DNA from: Burkholderia pyrrocinia
GTDB taxonomy: Bacteria; Pseudomonadota; Gammaproteobacteria; Burkholderiales; Burkholderiaceae
DNA: 64,000 nucleotides
Assembly (NCBI RefSeq): GCF_022809715.1
Contig: NZ_CP094461.1
Coordinates: forward strand, 744,001 to 808,000
Direction: 5' to 3'
Shown here: positions 57,050-64,000 of the stretch, piece by piece
Layout of the letters: the number at the start of each line of letters is the position of its first letter
Numbering within the stretch: position 1 is the stretch's first letter
Program-made: the position numbers and the translations under genes
The notes under the pieces: model-generated
Seen by the model: the letters and a program-made list of their open reading frames with translations, nothing else
What the model was told of the DNA's origin: nothing
Databases searched by the model: none

Positions 57050-57170
57050 CGGCGGCTCGGCCCGGGCCTGCTCGCGGGCGCATCCGGCGCCGACCCGAGC
57101 AACGTCGCCGTCTACGCGCAGGCGGGCAGCCAGTTCGGCTTCAACACGCTGTGGATGGTCGTCGACATGC
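57050..57170 (+). pseudogene. Nramp (MntH-type) metal transporter remnant
   Basis: Directly after the MFS stop an open stretch reads RRLGPGLLAGASGADPSNVAVYAQAGSQFGFNTLWMVV, which matches the first helix of Nramp divalent-metal transporters (LGPG-L-GA-DPS...Y-QAG--FG). It has no start codon or ribosome site and breaks off after about 40 residues. The rest of the gene is absent, so it is a decayed fragment. Confidence 0.72.
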
Positions 57171-57284
57171 TGACGCGATCCGGCTCGGTCGGATCGTTGC
57201 GCCCACAACGTGATGGCACGTGATGGCAGCCGGGCCGCCGGCAATCCGCCGCTGCCCGGCTGGCGCGCCCGTCACATCAGCCCG

Positions 57285-57893
57285 TCACATCATCTTGCCG
57301 CGCGAACGTTCGGCGCGTGCCGCATCGGCCGCCGACTCGACCTTCTTCACTTCCTCCGGCGGCGGCAGCACGGCCTTGAAGCCCATCGACTCGATCCACA
57401 TCTCGCGTGCCCAGCCGCGCGTGTGGTACAGGTGGTGATCCTCGTCTGCCTCGACCTCGTCGTGCGCGCCCTTCAGCACCTTCGCGGCATCGCCCGACAA
57501 CTGGTCGGCCGCATAGCCGATCAGTTCCCAGTTCAGGTGGTCCTTGGTCTCGGCGAGCACCACGCATTCGGCCGCGACGACCTGCGCGACGGCCGGATCG
57601 GCCTGCTTGCGCGCCTGCTCGATCACGTGGACGAGCGACTTCCCGGTGGCCGCCACCGCGCTGCGTCCGGGCGACTGCGCGTCGGGGTCCATGCCGAGCG
57701 CGTCGAACACCTTGCGCAGCACCTCCTGATGATGGAGCGTCTCGCGATGGTACTTCTCCCATTCCTTGTGCAAATCCTCGTCGGTCGCGCACTGCAGCGC
57801 AGCCTCGTAGATCTTCGCGCCGCCAAGCTCGGTTTCATACGCCTGACAAAGCAGTTCGCGGATGCCTTCGTGCTTCTGTTGCCGGTGTGCCAT
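57285..57893 (-). CDS. Ferritin-like domain protein
   Basis: 202 residues, almost all helical. It carries the paired Glu/His pattern of ferritin-like di-iron bundles: RELLCQAYETELGGAKIYEAAL, WEKYHRETLHHQEVL, VVAAECVVLAETKDHLNWELIG and DEVEADEDHHLYHTRGWAREMW. It may detoxify peroxide or hold metal under stress. It begins 53 bp after the DUF4142 gene and is last in the run from the BON gene. Confidence 0.82.
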   Translation of the reverse strand: MAHRQQKHEGIRELLCQAYETELGGAKIYEAALQCATDEDLHKEWEKYHRETLHHQEVLRKVFDALGMDPDAQSPGRSAVAATGKSLVHVIEQARKQADPAVAQVVAAECVVLAETKDHLNWELIGYAADQLSGDAAKVLKGAHDEVEADEDHHLYHTRGWAREMWIESMGFKAVLPPPEEVKKVESAADAARAERSRGKMM

Positions 57894-57946
57894 GAATGTC
57901 TCCAGGATACGGCCGCGCATGCGGCCCGGGGTTGAACGGGCACGCG

Positions 57947-58519
57947 TTATTGCGTACCCACCTTGCGTTCGAGCGCCTGTGCCATGCTCAGGTGATGCCT
58001 GAGCGTCGGCAGCGCGGCGCTCGCGAACGCGCGCAGTTCGGCGTCCCTGCCGTCGCGCGCCTCGCCTTCGAACAGCGCGACGGCCTTGCGGTGCGCATCG
58101 GGGCCGGCCGCCGCGACGTATGCGACATCGAAATCGCGGCCGCGCTTGCCGCGCAGCGCCTCGACGTCCGGGTCCGCGATCTGATCGGCCTGCGGCTTCA
58201 TGCCCTTGCGCGCGGCAATCTCGTTCAGCCGCGCGTTCGCCTTGCCGTGATCGGCCACCATGCGCTGCGCGAACGCGCGCACGTCCGGCGACTGCGCCTG
58301 CTTCAGCGCAAGCTGGCTCGCCTGCACCTCGGCCTTGCCGGCGATCGCGGCCTTGTCGATGAATTCCGCGTCGCCGCCTTGCGGCGCCTTCACGATGCGC
58401 GCGTCGCCAGCGCCCGACGACGGGTCGATCACGCCGCCCGGCATCTGCGCATGCGCGAGGCCCGGGACAGCGAGCGCGAGCGCGGCGAGTGCCGCGATCG
58501 TCCAGTTGAACTGCTTCAT
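57947..58519 (-). CDS. DUF4142 exported protein
   Basis: 190 residues: signal peptide (MKQFNWTIAALAALALAVPGLAHAQ), then the DUF4142 four-helix domain (FIDKAAIAGKAEVQASQLALKQAQSPDVRAFAQRMVADHGKANARL ... ALPTLRHHLSMAQAL), a ferritin-like fold without obvious metal ligands, located in the periplasm. AAGGAGA precedes the ATG. It pairs naturally with the next ferritin-like gene. Confidence 0.9.
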   Translation of the reverse strand: MKQFNWTIAALAALALAVPGLAHAQMPGGVIDPSSGAGDARIVKAPQGGDAEFIDKAAIAGKAEVQASQLALKQAQSPDVRAFAQRMVADHGKANARLNEIAARKGMKPQADQIADPDVEALRGKRGRDFDVAYVAAAGPDAHRKAVALFEGEARDGRDAELRAFASAALPTLRHHLSMAQALERKVGTQ

Positions 58520-58651
58520 CCGTCTTCTCCTTGCTTGGGGGCGGCCGGGACGGACAACCGCCCGCCGCTGCCGATCGAACCGCCGTTCGGGCGCGATGTC
58601 CGGCCCGCCCGCCGCTCGCGAAATCGGACACGAGCGGCACGTTGCAGCCGA

Positions 58652-59221
58652 TCAGTTCGTCCTGCTCCCCGACGCGGCGTCGTCCGGCCGGCGCACCGGA
58701 TCGAAGTCGCGCCATTCGCCGTCCTGCCAGTCGCCTTCGACGCGCTCGATCGACATCGCGCCGCTCGCGCGCAGCACGCCCTCCGCCGTGTTCGCGGTAT
58801 CGGACGTCACGCGCGCGGCCAGGATCACGCCGGTGTCGCTGTGCGCGAGCGTGCCCTTGCCTTCGGCGCGCTCGCCGCGCATCCGGCCGAGCGCGCCGCC
58901 GAACGCGCCGAGATACGCGCCGGCCAGCGCGCCGGCGGCCGGTACGAACCACTCGCGCTCGCCGAGTGCGTAAACGGCCAGCCCCGCGACGGCGCCGATC
59001 AGCAACCCGCGCATCGCGCCGATCATCGCGCCGCGGCCGCCCGGCTTAGCCGCCGAGTCGGCATATACGTCGCCGCCGATCGGAAAGCGCGCATGCTGGC
59101 CGCCCGGGTTCAGGAAGAAGATCGACACGTCGTCCGGGCCGAACGCGCGTTCGTACAGATAGCGCGCCCCGCCTTCCGCTTCATCGAACGTCGTGAAGCG
59201 GCCTGCGACGATCATCGCCAT
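58652..59221 (-). CDS. Glycine-zipper membrane protein, unknown function
   Basis: 189 residues. The N-terminal domain (AGRFTTFDEAEGGARYLYERAFGPDDVSIFFLNPGGQH) is followed by two Gly/Ala-rich membrane segments (GAMIGAMRGLLIGAVAGLAVYAL; AAGALAGAYLGAFGGALG) and a C-terminal domain resembling heat-induced YflT-type proteins. It is probably an inner-membrane stress protein. GAGGAGA precedes the ATG; DUF2795 lies 51 bp upstream. Confidence 0.72.
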   Translation of the reverse strand: MAMIVAGRFTTFDEAEGGARYLYERAFGPDDVSIFFLNPGGQHARFPIGGDVYADSAAKPGGRGAMIGAMRGLLIGAVAGLAVYALGEREWFVPAAGALAGAYLGAFGGALGRMRGERAEGKGTLAHSDTGVILAARVTSDTANTAEGVLRASGAMSIERVEGDWQDGEWRDFDPVRRPDDAASGSRTN

Positions 59222-59272
59222 GTTCGTCTCCTCGTAACGGTGCGCCGGGCGTACGGCGCGGCACGGCGGCGC

Positions 59273-59572
59273 TCACATCAGCCGCCCGAGTTCCTTCGAC
59301 ACGGACGCCGGCGTGCCGTATTCGCGATCGGGAATGCGCGTGAGCAGGTCGATCACGCCGCGGTCCGCATGCGCGCGCTCCGCGCACTGGACGACGTCCG
59401 CCTTGCTCGCCGGATAGTCGAGCCCCTTCAGCGTCTTCCGGATGTCGACCGGGCCCGGCGCCTTGCCGTGCCCTGCCTGGTGGCCGCCCTTGTCGCGGTC
59501 CTGCACCGCGCGCTCGCCTTCGTGCGAACGCGAGCGACTGAGTTCGTGGCCCGTATGCAATCGGGATGTCAT
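59273..59572 (-). CDS. DUF2795 domain protein
   Basis: 99 residues. The hydrophilic N-terminus (SRSRSHEGERAVQDRDKGGHQAG) precedes the DUF2795 fold (DIRKTLKGLDYPASKADVVQCAERAHADRGVIDLLTRIPDREYGTPASV), a small helical domain thought to be nucleic-acid or protein binding. AAGGAGG precedes the ATG. It follows the SDR by 34 bp. Confidence 0.86.
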   Translation of the reverse strand: MTSRLHTGHELSRSRSHEGERAVQDRDKGGHQAGHGKAPGPVDIRKTLKGLDYPASKADVVQCAERAHADRGVIDLLTRIPDREYGTPASVSKELGRLM

Positions 59573-59606
59573 CGAAGCCTCCTTCGGAAAAAATGCCGGG
59601 CTCGGC

Positions 59607-60632
59607 TCACGTGGAAGCGCGTCGCGAACGCGCGAGCGCGGCGACCACGAGCGCCGCGCCCAGCGCGACCGCACCCGCGACCTTCGGCCGCTGCACCACC
59701 GTGTTGTACGCGCAACCGCGCAGCACCGGCCCGTCCATGCCTTCGCGCTCGTGCAGCGCGTGGCGCGACTCGTACAGCGCGTTGTCGTCGCGCGGCCGCG
59801 CGGGCCGCACCGTGCGCTGGCCGCGCGAGAACAGCGTGGCCGCGACGCGATCGAACAGGTGCGGCGCGTGGTACGCGCTCGCCGACGCGAATTTCGCGGC
59901 GCCGCCGACGAACAGCGTGCGGCGCGCGTGCGCGGCCGCGAACAGGATCGCGTCGGCGACGAGGGTGGGGTCGTAGATCGGCGGCGGCAGCTTCGCCTCG
60001 ACGTTCATGTAGTTCTTCGCGTGCATCACGAACATCGTGTCGATCGCTGCCGGCTTGATCAGCGTGACGGATACGGGCAGGTGGTCCGCTTCCATTTCGA
60101 GCCGCAGCGAATCGGTGAAGCCCTTCACCGCATGTTTCGACGCGACGTAGGCGCTTTGCAGCGGCACCGGCGCGTCGGACGCCTCGCTGCCCATGTTGAT
60201 GATCGCGCCGCCGTGGAAATCGCTCTTGCGCCGGAAATGGTCGGACGCGACGAGCGACCCATGCACGACGCCCCAGTAGTTGGTATCGAACAGCCGCCGC
60301 TGATCCTCGAGCGGCACGGCAGCCGCCGTGCCGAAGATCGACACGCCCGCGTTGTTGATCCACGTGTCGAAACCACCATATGTATCGACCGCGGTCGCGG
60401 CCGCGCGCTGCAGATCCTCGATGTTGCCGACGTCGCCGGCGACCGGCACCGCGAGACCGCCGTGCTGGCGGATTTCGTCGCACAGCGTGTTCAGCGCCTC
60501 CTGGTTGCGTGCGAACAGCACGAGCTTCGCGCCGCGCCGTGCCGCCTTGCGCGCGGTGACGAGGCCGATGCCGCTGGTCGCGCCGGTAATCACGATCGTC
60601 TGCTCGCCGACCGGTTTGAGCATGCAGTTCAT
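59607..60632 (-). CDS. Short-chain dehydrogenase with C-terminal membrane anchor
   Basis: 341 residues. SDR motifs: IVITGATSGIG, NNAG, Ser in INMGSEAS and YVASK. The C-terminal 90 residues are an extension ending in a hydrophobic segment (VAGAVALGAALVVAALARS), likely an inner-membrane anchor. Similar longer SDRs sit in Burkholderia stress clusters; substrate unknown. AGGAG precedes the ATG, 27 bp after the BON gene. Confidence 0.88.
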   Translation of the reverse strand: MNCMLKPVGEQTIVITGATSGIGLVTARKAARRGAKLVLFARNQEALNTLCDEIRQHGGLAVPVAGDVGNIEDLQRAAATAVDTYGGFDTWINNAGVSIFGTAAAVPLEDQRRLFDTNYWGVVHGSLVASDHFRRKSDFHGGAIINMGSEASDAPVPLQSAYVASKHAVKGFTDSLRLEMEADHLPVSVTLIKPAAIDTMFVMHAKNYMNVEAKLPPPIYDPTLVADAILFAAAHARRTLFVGGAAKFASASAYHAPHLFDRVAATLFSRGQRTVRPARPRDDNALYESRHALHEREGMDGPVLRGCAYNTVVQRPKVAGAVALGAALVVAALARSRRAST

Positions 60633-60659
60633 GACTGGACTCCTGTTACGGCGCCGACG

Positions 60660-61052
60660 TCACTTGGGCCGGATTGTCAGCTGATCGCGCACGCTCCGTA
60701 CGCCGTCGAGCTGCTTCACGACGCCGACGGCCTGCGTACGCTGCTGCTCGTCGGGCACGCTGCCGGTGAGCGTCACGATGCCGCGCCGCGTCTTCACATG
60801 GATGTCGCCGGCCGTCAGGCCGCTCGTGCCGATGAGTTCGGCCTTCGCCTTGGTCGTGATCGTCGCGTCGCGGATCTTCGTGCCGGTCGTCGAATGCGAC
60901 GACGACGCGGCGCTGTCGTCGCCGGCGGCGAGTACGTTCGGCGCGACCATTGCGCAGGCCGTGGCCGCGGCAATCGCGACGGCCATGCCGATGCGCTTCG
61001 CGGGGTGACTGCCCGATCGCGCGGAACGGGCTTGCAGCGGGAATATCCTCAT
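60660..61052 (-). CDS. BON-domain exported protein
   Basis: 130 residues. A signal peptide (RIGMAVAIAAATACAMVAPNVLAAG) precedes one BON domain (DATITTKAKAELIGTSGLTAGDIHVKTRRGIVTLTGSVPDEQQRTQAVGVVKQLDGVRSVRDQL). OsmY-type BON proteins protect the periplasm in osmotic stress. AAGGAGGT precedes the ATG. It heads a six-gene run reaching the ferritin-like gene, with an exact sigma-54 core 52 bp upstream. Confidence 0.9.
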   Translation of the reverse strand: MRIFPLQARSARSGSHPAKRIGMAVAIAAATACAMVAPNVLAAGDDSAASSSHSTTGTKIRDATITTKAKAELIGTSGLTAGDIHVKTRRGIVTLTGSVPDEQQRTQAVGVVKQLDGVRSVRDQLTIRPK

Positions 61053-61103
61053 CGTGACCTCCTTTCGTCGGGCCGGCATGGCCGGCGGGCACGTGTCACC
61101 CGC

Positions 61104-61117
61104 GCAAGGCGCGTGCC
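61104..61117 (-). promoter_or_regulatory. Sigma-54 promoter core of the BON operon (GGCACGCGCCTTGC)
   Basis: Exact GGCACG-N4-TTGC, 52 bp from the ATG and identical over 14 bases to the core at 15381 some 46 kb away. Element copy 3 lies about 77 bp upstream. Confidence 0.78.
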
Positions 61118-61172
61118 GCGGCGCCGGCGCCGCATGCACGCGCGTGGCGCCTTGTGGAGGTGCTTTCATCCA

Positions 61173-61200
61173 ATGCGTTGTAATTTTTTCGGCGTGTATC
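61173..61200 (-). promoter_or_regulatory. Conserved upstream element, copy 3 (TACACGCCGAAAAAA)
   Basis: On the minus strand it shares TACACGCCG-N3-AAAT with copy 2, then diverges. It lies about 77 bp upstream of the BON-operon sigma-54 core, in the same orientation as at pfpI. The surrounding gap to 61405 holds no convincing gene. Confidence 0.48.
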
Positions 61201-61405
61201 TGCCGGGCATGACGATTGCCCGGCGATGGGTAACGGGCGGGTAACAGGCGTGTATTGGGTGGGCAACGGGCGCGCGTCGACGCGCCCACCTGCATCGGCG
61301 GCGACATCATGCAGGGAATCGCATCGATCGGCGAACCCGCGCCGGCGCGGGAAAGATATGCCTGTGGAATCCTCGGCGCGACGGCGCGCTACCGCATGCG
61401 CGGCG

Positions 61406-63712
61406 TCAACCGTTGCGCTTCGTTATCTGCGCAATCTTGCGTGCCAGTTCGCGCACGTCGACGGGCTTGCACAGATAACCTTCGAACCCGGCTTCGAGCG
61501 CGCGGCGTTCGTCGGCGAGGCCCGCGTGCGCGGTCACGGCCAGCACGCGCAGGTCGGTCAGCGCACCGTCGCCGTTCATCGCGCTGCGCCGCAGCGCGTC
61601 GAGCAGCCAGAAGCCGTCGCCGTCCGGCATCGCGAGATCGGACAGCACGACGGTCGGCCGCATGTCGGCGGCCACCGCGAGCGCTTCCCGGCCCGACGAC
61701 GCGATCGCGACGGTCGCGCCGAACGTGGTCAGCGCGGCGGTCAGGCTTGCGCGCGTCGTTGCATCGTCGTCGACGATCAGGATGCGCTGCGTATCCAGCA
61801 CGAGCGGCTCGTGACGGCCATCCGCCTGCGCGATCCCCCAGGCCATCGCGCCCATCGGCTGCCAGCCGGCCGGCAGCGTCACCGTAAACGTCGCGCCGCG
61901 ATTGCGGCCCGCGCTCTGGACGGCCACGCTGCCGCCGTGCAGTTCGGCGATATGCCGCACGATCGACAGGCCGAGCCCGAGGCCGCGCCGCGACGACGCG
62001 GGCGAATCGTCCGCACGGCGGAACATGTCGAACACGAACGGCGCGAACTCCGCCGCGATACCCTGCCCCGTGTCGGACACGGTCAGCACCACGCGCGTAT
62101 CGACACGCGCCAGCGCGACCGTCACGGCGCCGCCGCTCGGCGTGAACTTGAGCGCGTTCGACACGAGATTCGACAGCATCTGCCGCAGCCGCTCGGCATC
62201 GCCCGACACGATGCAGGTGGCCGCCGTGCATTCGAACTCGAGCACGATACCGGCCGACGACGCGGCCGTCTGGAACGCGCCGACCGAGTCGGAGAACAGC
62301 CGCACGACATCCACCGGCATCGCGTCGAGCTGCAGCTTGCCGGTCGCGAGCGACGATGCGTCGAGGATGTCGCCGACCATCCGCGTGAGCGAACGCGCGC
62401 TGCGGTCGATCGCGTCGATCGCCTGCTGCTGCAGCGCGTCGTCGCCCGAGTTGCGCAGCACCTCGACCCAGCCATAGATCACGTTCAGCGGCGTGCGCAA
62501 TTCGTGCGACACCGTCGCAAGCAATTCGTCCTTCAGACGGTTCGACGTATCGGCCTGGTCTCGTGCATGGCGCGCGCGCTGCAGCGAGCGCAGCGTGCGC
62601 AGGTCGCGCAGGCGCTGCGCGCCGGTTTCGCGCAATGTCAGCGACAGCGCGACGCACGCACGCGCGTCGCCGCTCACCGGGCCCGCCGCCGCCGTCGCAC
62701 GAAAGCGCCGGCCATCGCGTCGCACGCACAGCAGGTCGATCGGCCCGACCGGTTCGCGCATATCGTCGAACAATTCGGCGAACGGCCTGCGTTTCAGCCA
62801 GCGCATCGCGACCAGCGATTCGAACGCGCGACCGAGCGCATCGCCTTCGTCATAGCCGAACAGGCGCTGCGCGGCCGGGTTCCAGCTGACGATGCGGCCG
62901 TCGGCATCGACGCCGACGATCGCGTCCGGCGATGCGTCGACCACCGCGCGCTGCAGCCGCGACGCGTCGACGCGCGAACGATCCGCGCCGGCATCGCGCA
63001 ACAGCAGCACCGCGCCGTCGATGTTGCCGTCGGTATCGGCGATCGGCGACGCGACCTCGACGATCGGCACCGGCTCGCGGCCGTCCGCATGCAGCCAGTG
63101 CTGGTCGGACACGACGCCCGCGCCGCCGAGCGCGCGATCGAGCGGCGTCGCCGGCACGCGGCGGCCGGTGCGATCGAACACCCGCAGCACGTCGCGCGCG
63201 GCGCGGCCCGTCGCATCGCCCGGCGCGCAGCCGACGAGTGCGGCCGCGGCCGCGTTCATGTAGGTGAGCCGTCCGTTCGTATCGGTTGCGATCACACCAT
63301 GCGGCAGCGCCTGCAACATGGCTGCGAGCCGCCGATGCGCGGCCGCTTCGCGCCGGCGCGCGTGTTCGTTCGTGAGTCGCGCGTGCCGCAGCATCGACGC
63401 AATCGCGCAGACGAGCGCGCCGACCAGCACGAGCATCCCGAGCCGGACGAGCCGCTCGGGCAGCGGCTCCGTATAGGCAGCCGGATCGGACAGGAACAGC
63501 GTCCACACGAGCATGCCGCTGATCACGGTCGCCACCATCCCGAACAGGAACGAAGTGGCCCACGCGGCGCCCGCGAGCAGCGGGTAGTAGAGGACGAACG
63601 GCAGGTTCACGCCGCCGAAGCGGATCGCGAGCGCCTGCAGCACGGTCGCGATCGCGACCAGCATCACGGCCGTTGCGTAATTCCCGGCGCGCATTCGCGA
63701 GAAGTCGATCAT
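61406..63712 (-). CDS. Hybrid sensor histidine kinase with PAS domains and receiver
   Basis: 768 residues. Four N-terminal membrane helices (ATAVMLVAIATVLQALAIRFG ... LVLVGALVCAIASML) resemble the DUF4118 sensor of KdpD. Two PAS domains follow (MLQALPHGVIATDTNGRLTYMN; VDASPDAIVGVDADGRIVSWN). Then come the HisKA motif TVSHELRTPLN, the ATPase boxes (LSNLVSNALKF, DTGQGI, GLGLGLSIV) and a C-terminal receiver (LIVDDDATTR, Asp in VLSDLAMPDGDG, Lys in LCKPVD). AGGAG precedes the ATG. It is 76 bp after the response-regulator gene, its probable partner. Confidence 0.92.
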   Translation of the reverse strand: MIDFSRMRAGNYATAVMLVAIATVLQALAIRFGGVNLPFVLYYPLLAGAAWATSFLFGMVATVISGMLVWTLFLSDPAAYTEPLPERLVRLGMLVLVGALVCAIASMLRHARLTNEHARRREAAAHRRLAAMLQALPHGVIATDTNGRLTYMNAAAAALVGCAPGDATGRAARDVLRVFDRTGRRVPATPLDRALGGAGVVSDQHWLHADGREPVPIVEVASPIADTDGNIDGAVLLLRDAGADRSRVDASRLQRAVVDASPDAIVGVDADGRIVSWNPAAQRLFGYDEGDALGRAFESLVAMRWLKRRPFAELFDDMREPVGPIDLLCVRRDGRRFRATAAAGPVSGDARACVALSLTLRETGAQRLRDLRTLRSLQRARHARDQADTSNRLKDELLATVSHELRTPLNVIYGWVEVLRNSGDDALQQQAIDAIDRSARSLTRMVGDILDASSLATGKLQLDAMPVDVVRLFSDSVGAFQTAASSAGIVLEFECTAATCIVSGDAERLRQMLSNLVSNALKFTPSGGAVTVALARVDTRVVLTVSDTGQGIAAEFAPFVFDMFRRADDSPASSRRGLGLGLSIVRHIAELHGGSVAVQSAGRNRGATFTVTLPAGWQPMGAMAWGIAQADGRHEPLVLDTQRILIVDDDATTRASLTAALTTFGATVAIASSGREALAVAADMRPTVVLSDLAMPDGDGFWLLDALRRSAMNGDGALTDLRVLAVTAHAGLADERRALEAGFEGYLCKPVDVRELARKIAQITKRNG

Positions 63713-63788
63713 CGGATACGCTCCTGCCGCGCGACGACGATGCGCGACGCCACGCGGGAACGGGTGCACGGGCGCGGGCGCGGCGGCA

Positions 63789-64000
63789 TCAGGAATCCGG
63801 CTTGTCCGCTTCGTCTTCCAGTTGCGCGAGCCGGTTGTAGATCGTCTTCAGGCTGACGTCGAGCACTTCGGCTGCCTGCGCCTTCACGCCGCCGCATTGC
63901 GCGATCGTGCCGAGGATCAGCCGCCGGTCGACTTCCTCGAGCGGCGTGCCGAACGGCACCGTCACGCGATCCTCGTGCGAATCGACCATGTTCGACAGCT
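63789..64000 (-). CDS. Fis-type response regulator, probably NtrC family (partial, C-terminus)
   Basis: Only about 70 C-terminal residues are in the window; the gene starts beyond the right edge. They hold PLEEVDRRLILGTIAQCGGVKAQAAEVLDVSLKTIYNRLAQL, the Fis-type helix-turn-helix that ends sigma-54 activators. The VDRRLILGT...LDVSLKTIYNRL form is typical of NtrC-like response regulators. Next to a hybrid kinase, it is the best candidate activator for the sigma-54 promoters in this window, but its AAA+ domain is out of sight. Confidence 0.75.
   Translation of the reverse strand, partial: LSNMVDSHEDRVTVPFGTPLEEVDRRLILGTIAQCGGVKAQAAEVLDVSLKTIYNRLAQLEDEADKPDS

Overview
The window is high-G+C beta-proteobacterial DNA. 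Gene content (ben/cat plus XylB/XylC-type genes, a GlgE/TreS/TreYZ cluster, a second rpoN, DUF3022/DUF3175/DUF3008/DUF2795 small proteins, many LysR regulators) points to Burkholderia, probably the cepacia complex and probably a secondary chromosome. This placement is inferred from family knowledge; no rRNA or other phylogenetic marker lies in the window. I see no tRNA, rRNA, CRISPR array, phage or intact insertion sequence.

Layout. (1) 1-10 kb: a minus-strand catB-catA-benA-benB-benC-benD operon (benD runs off the left edge) turns benzoate into catechol and opens the ring. Beside it, on the plus strand, an XylC-type benzaldehyde dehydrogenase, an XylB-type aryl-alcohol dehydrogenase and an AcoR-like GAF/Fis regulator would feed benzyl alcohol and benzaldehyde into benzoate. 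An ATAC-N7-GTAT operator lies upstream of catB. (2) 10-15 kb: a small unknown gene, a LysR/SDR divergent pair around a perfect palindrome, a SotB-like exporter and a HAD phosphatase. (3) 15-34.5 kb: small unknown genes, then one tight operon glgE-treS/mak-glgB-glgX-treZ-malQ-treY linking trehalose, maltose 1-phosphate and alpha-glucan. malQ carries a frameshift. (4) 34.7-49.7 kb: an island of short stress-type genes, a PsiD/phosphatidylserine-decarboxylase-like enzyme, the NHEJ genes ku and ligD at the end of a multi-gene run, a second sigma-54 gene (rpoN2), and CBS and PRC-barrel proteins, closed by a clear terminator. (5) 49.8-57.2 kb: ordinary accessory transport: an MHS citrate-type symporter with a ModA-like protein, a DctA-like carrier, two LysR regulators, a DUF4148 protein, an MFS exporter and an Nramp remnant. 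(6) 57.3-64 kb: a BON-SDR-DUF2795-glycine-zipper-DUF4142-ferritin-like run, a hybrid histidine kinase, and the C-terminus of a Fis-type (probably NtrC-family) response regulator cut by the right edge.

The most interesting feature ties regions 3, 4 and 6 together. Ten exact GGCA(C/T)-N5-TTGC sites, which are sigma-54 -24/-12 cores with the canonical GG-N10-GC spacing, plus six near matches lie in front of start codons. In most cases the -12 GC is 37-68 bp from the ATG. They precede the whole glycogen/trehalose operon, the small stress genes, the PsiD-like gene, pfpI, the BON operon and rpoN2 itself. A conserved element, TACACG(C/T)CG-N3-AAA, lies about 75-95 bp upstream of three of them and could be the activator site. 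My reading is a dedicated RpoN2 plus NtrC-type two-component regulon for stress survival, storage carbohydrate and DNA-end repair. Promoter positions are seen in the sequence; the regulon and its activator are inferred.
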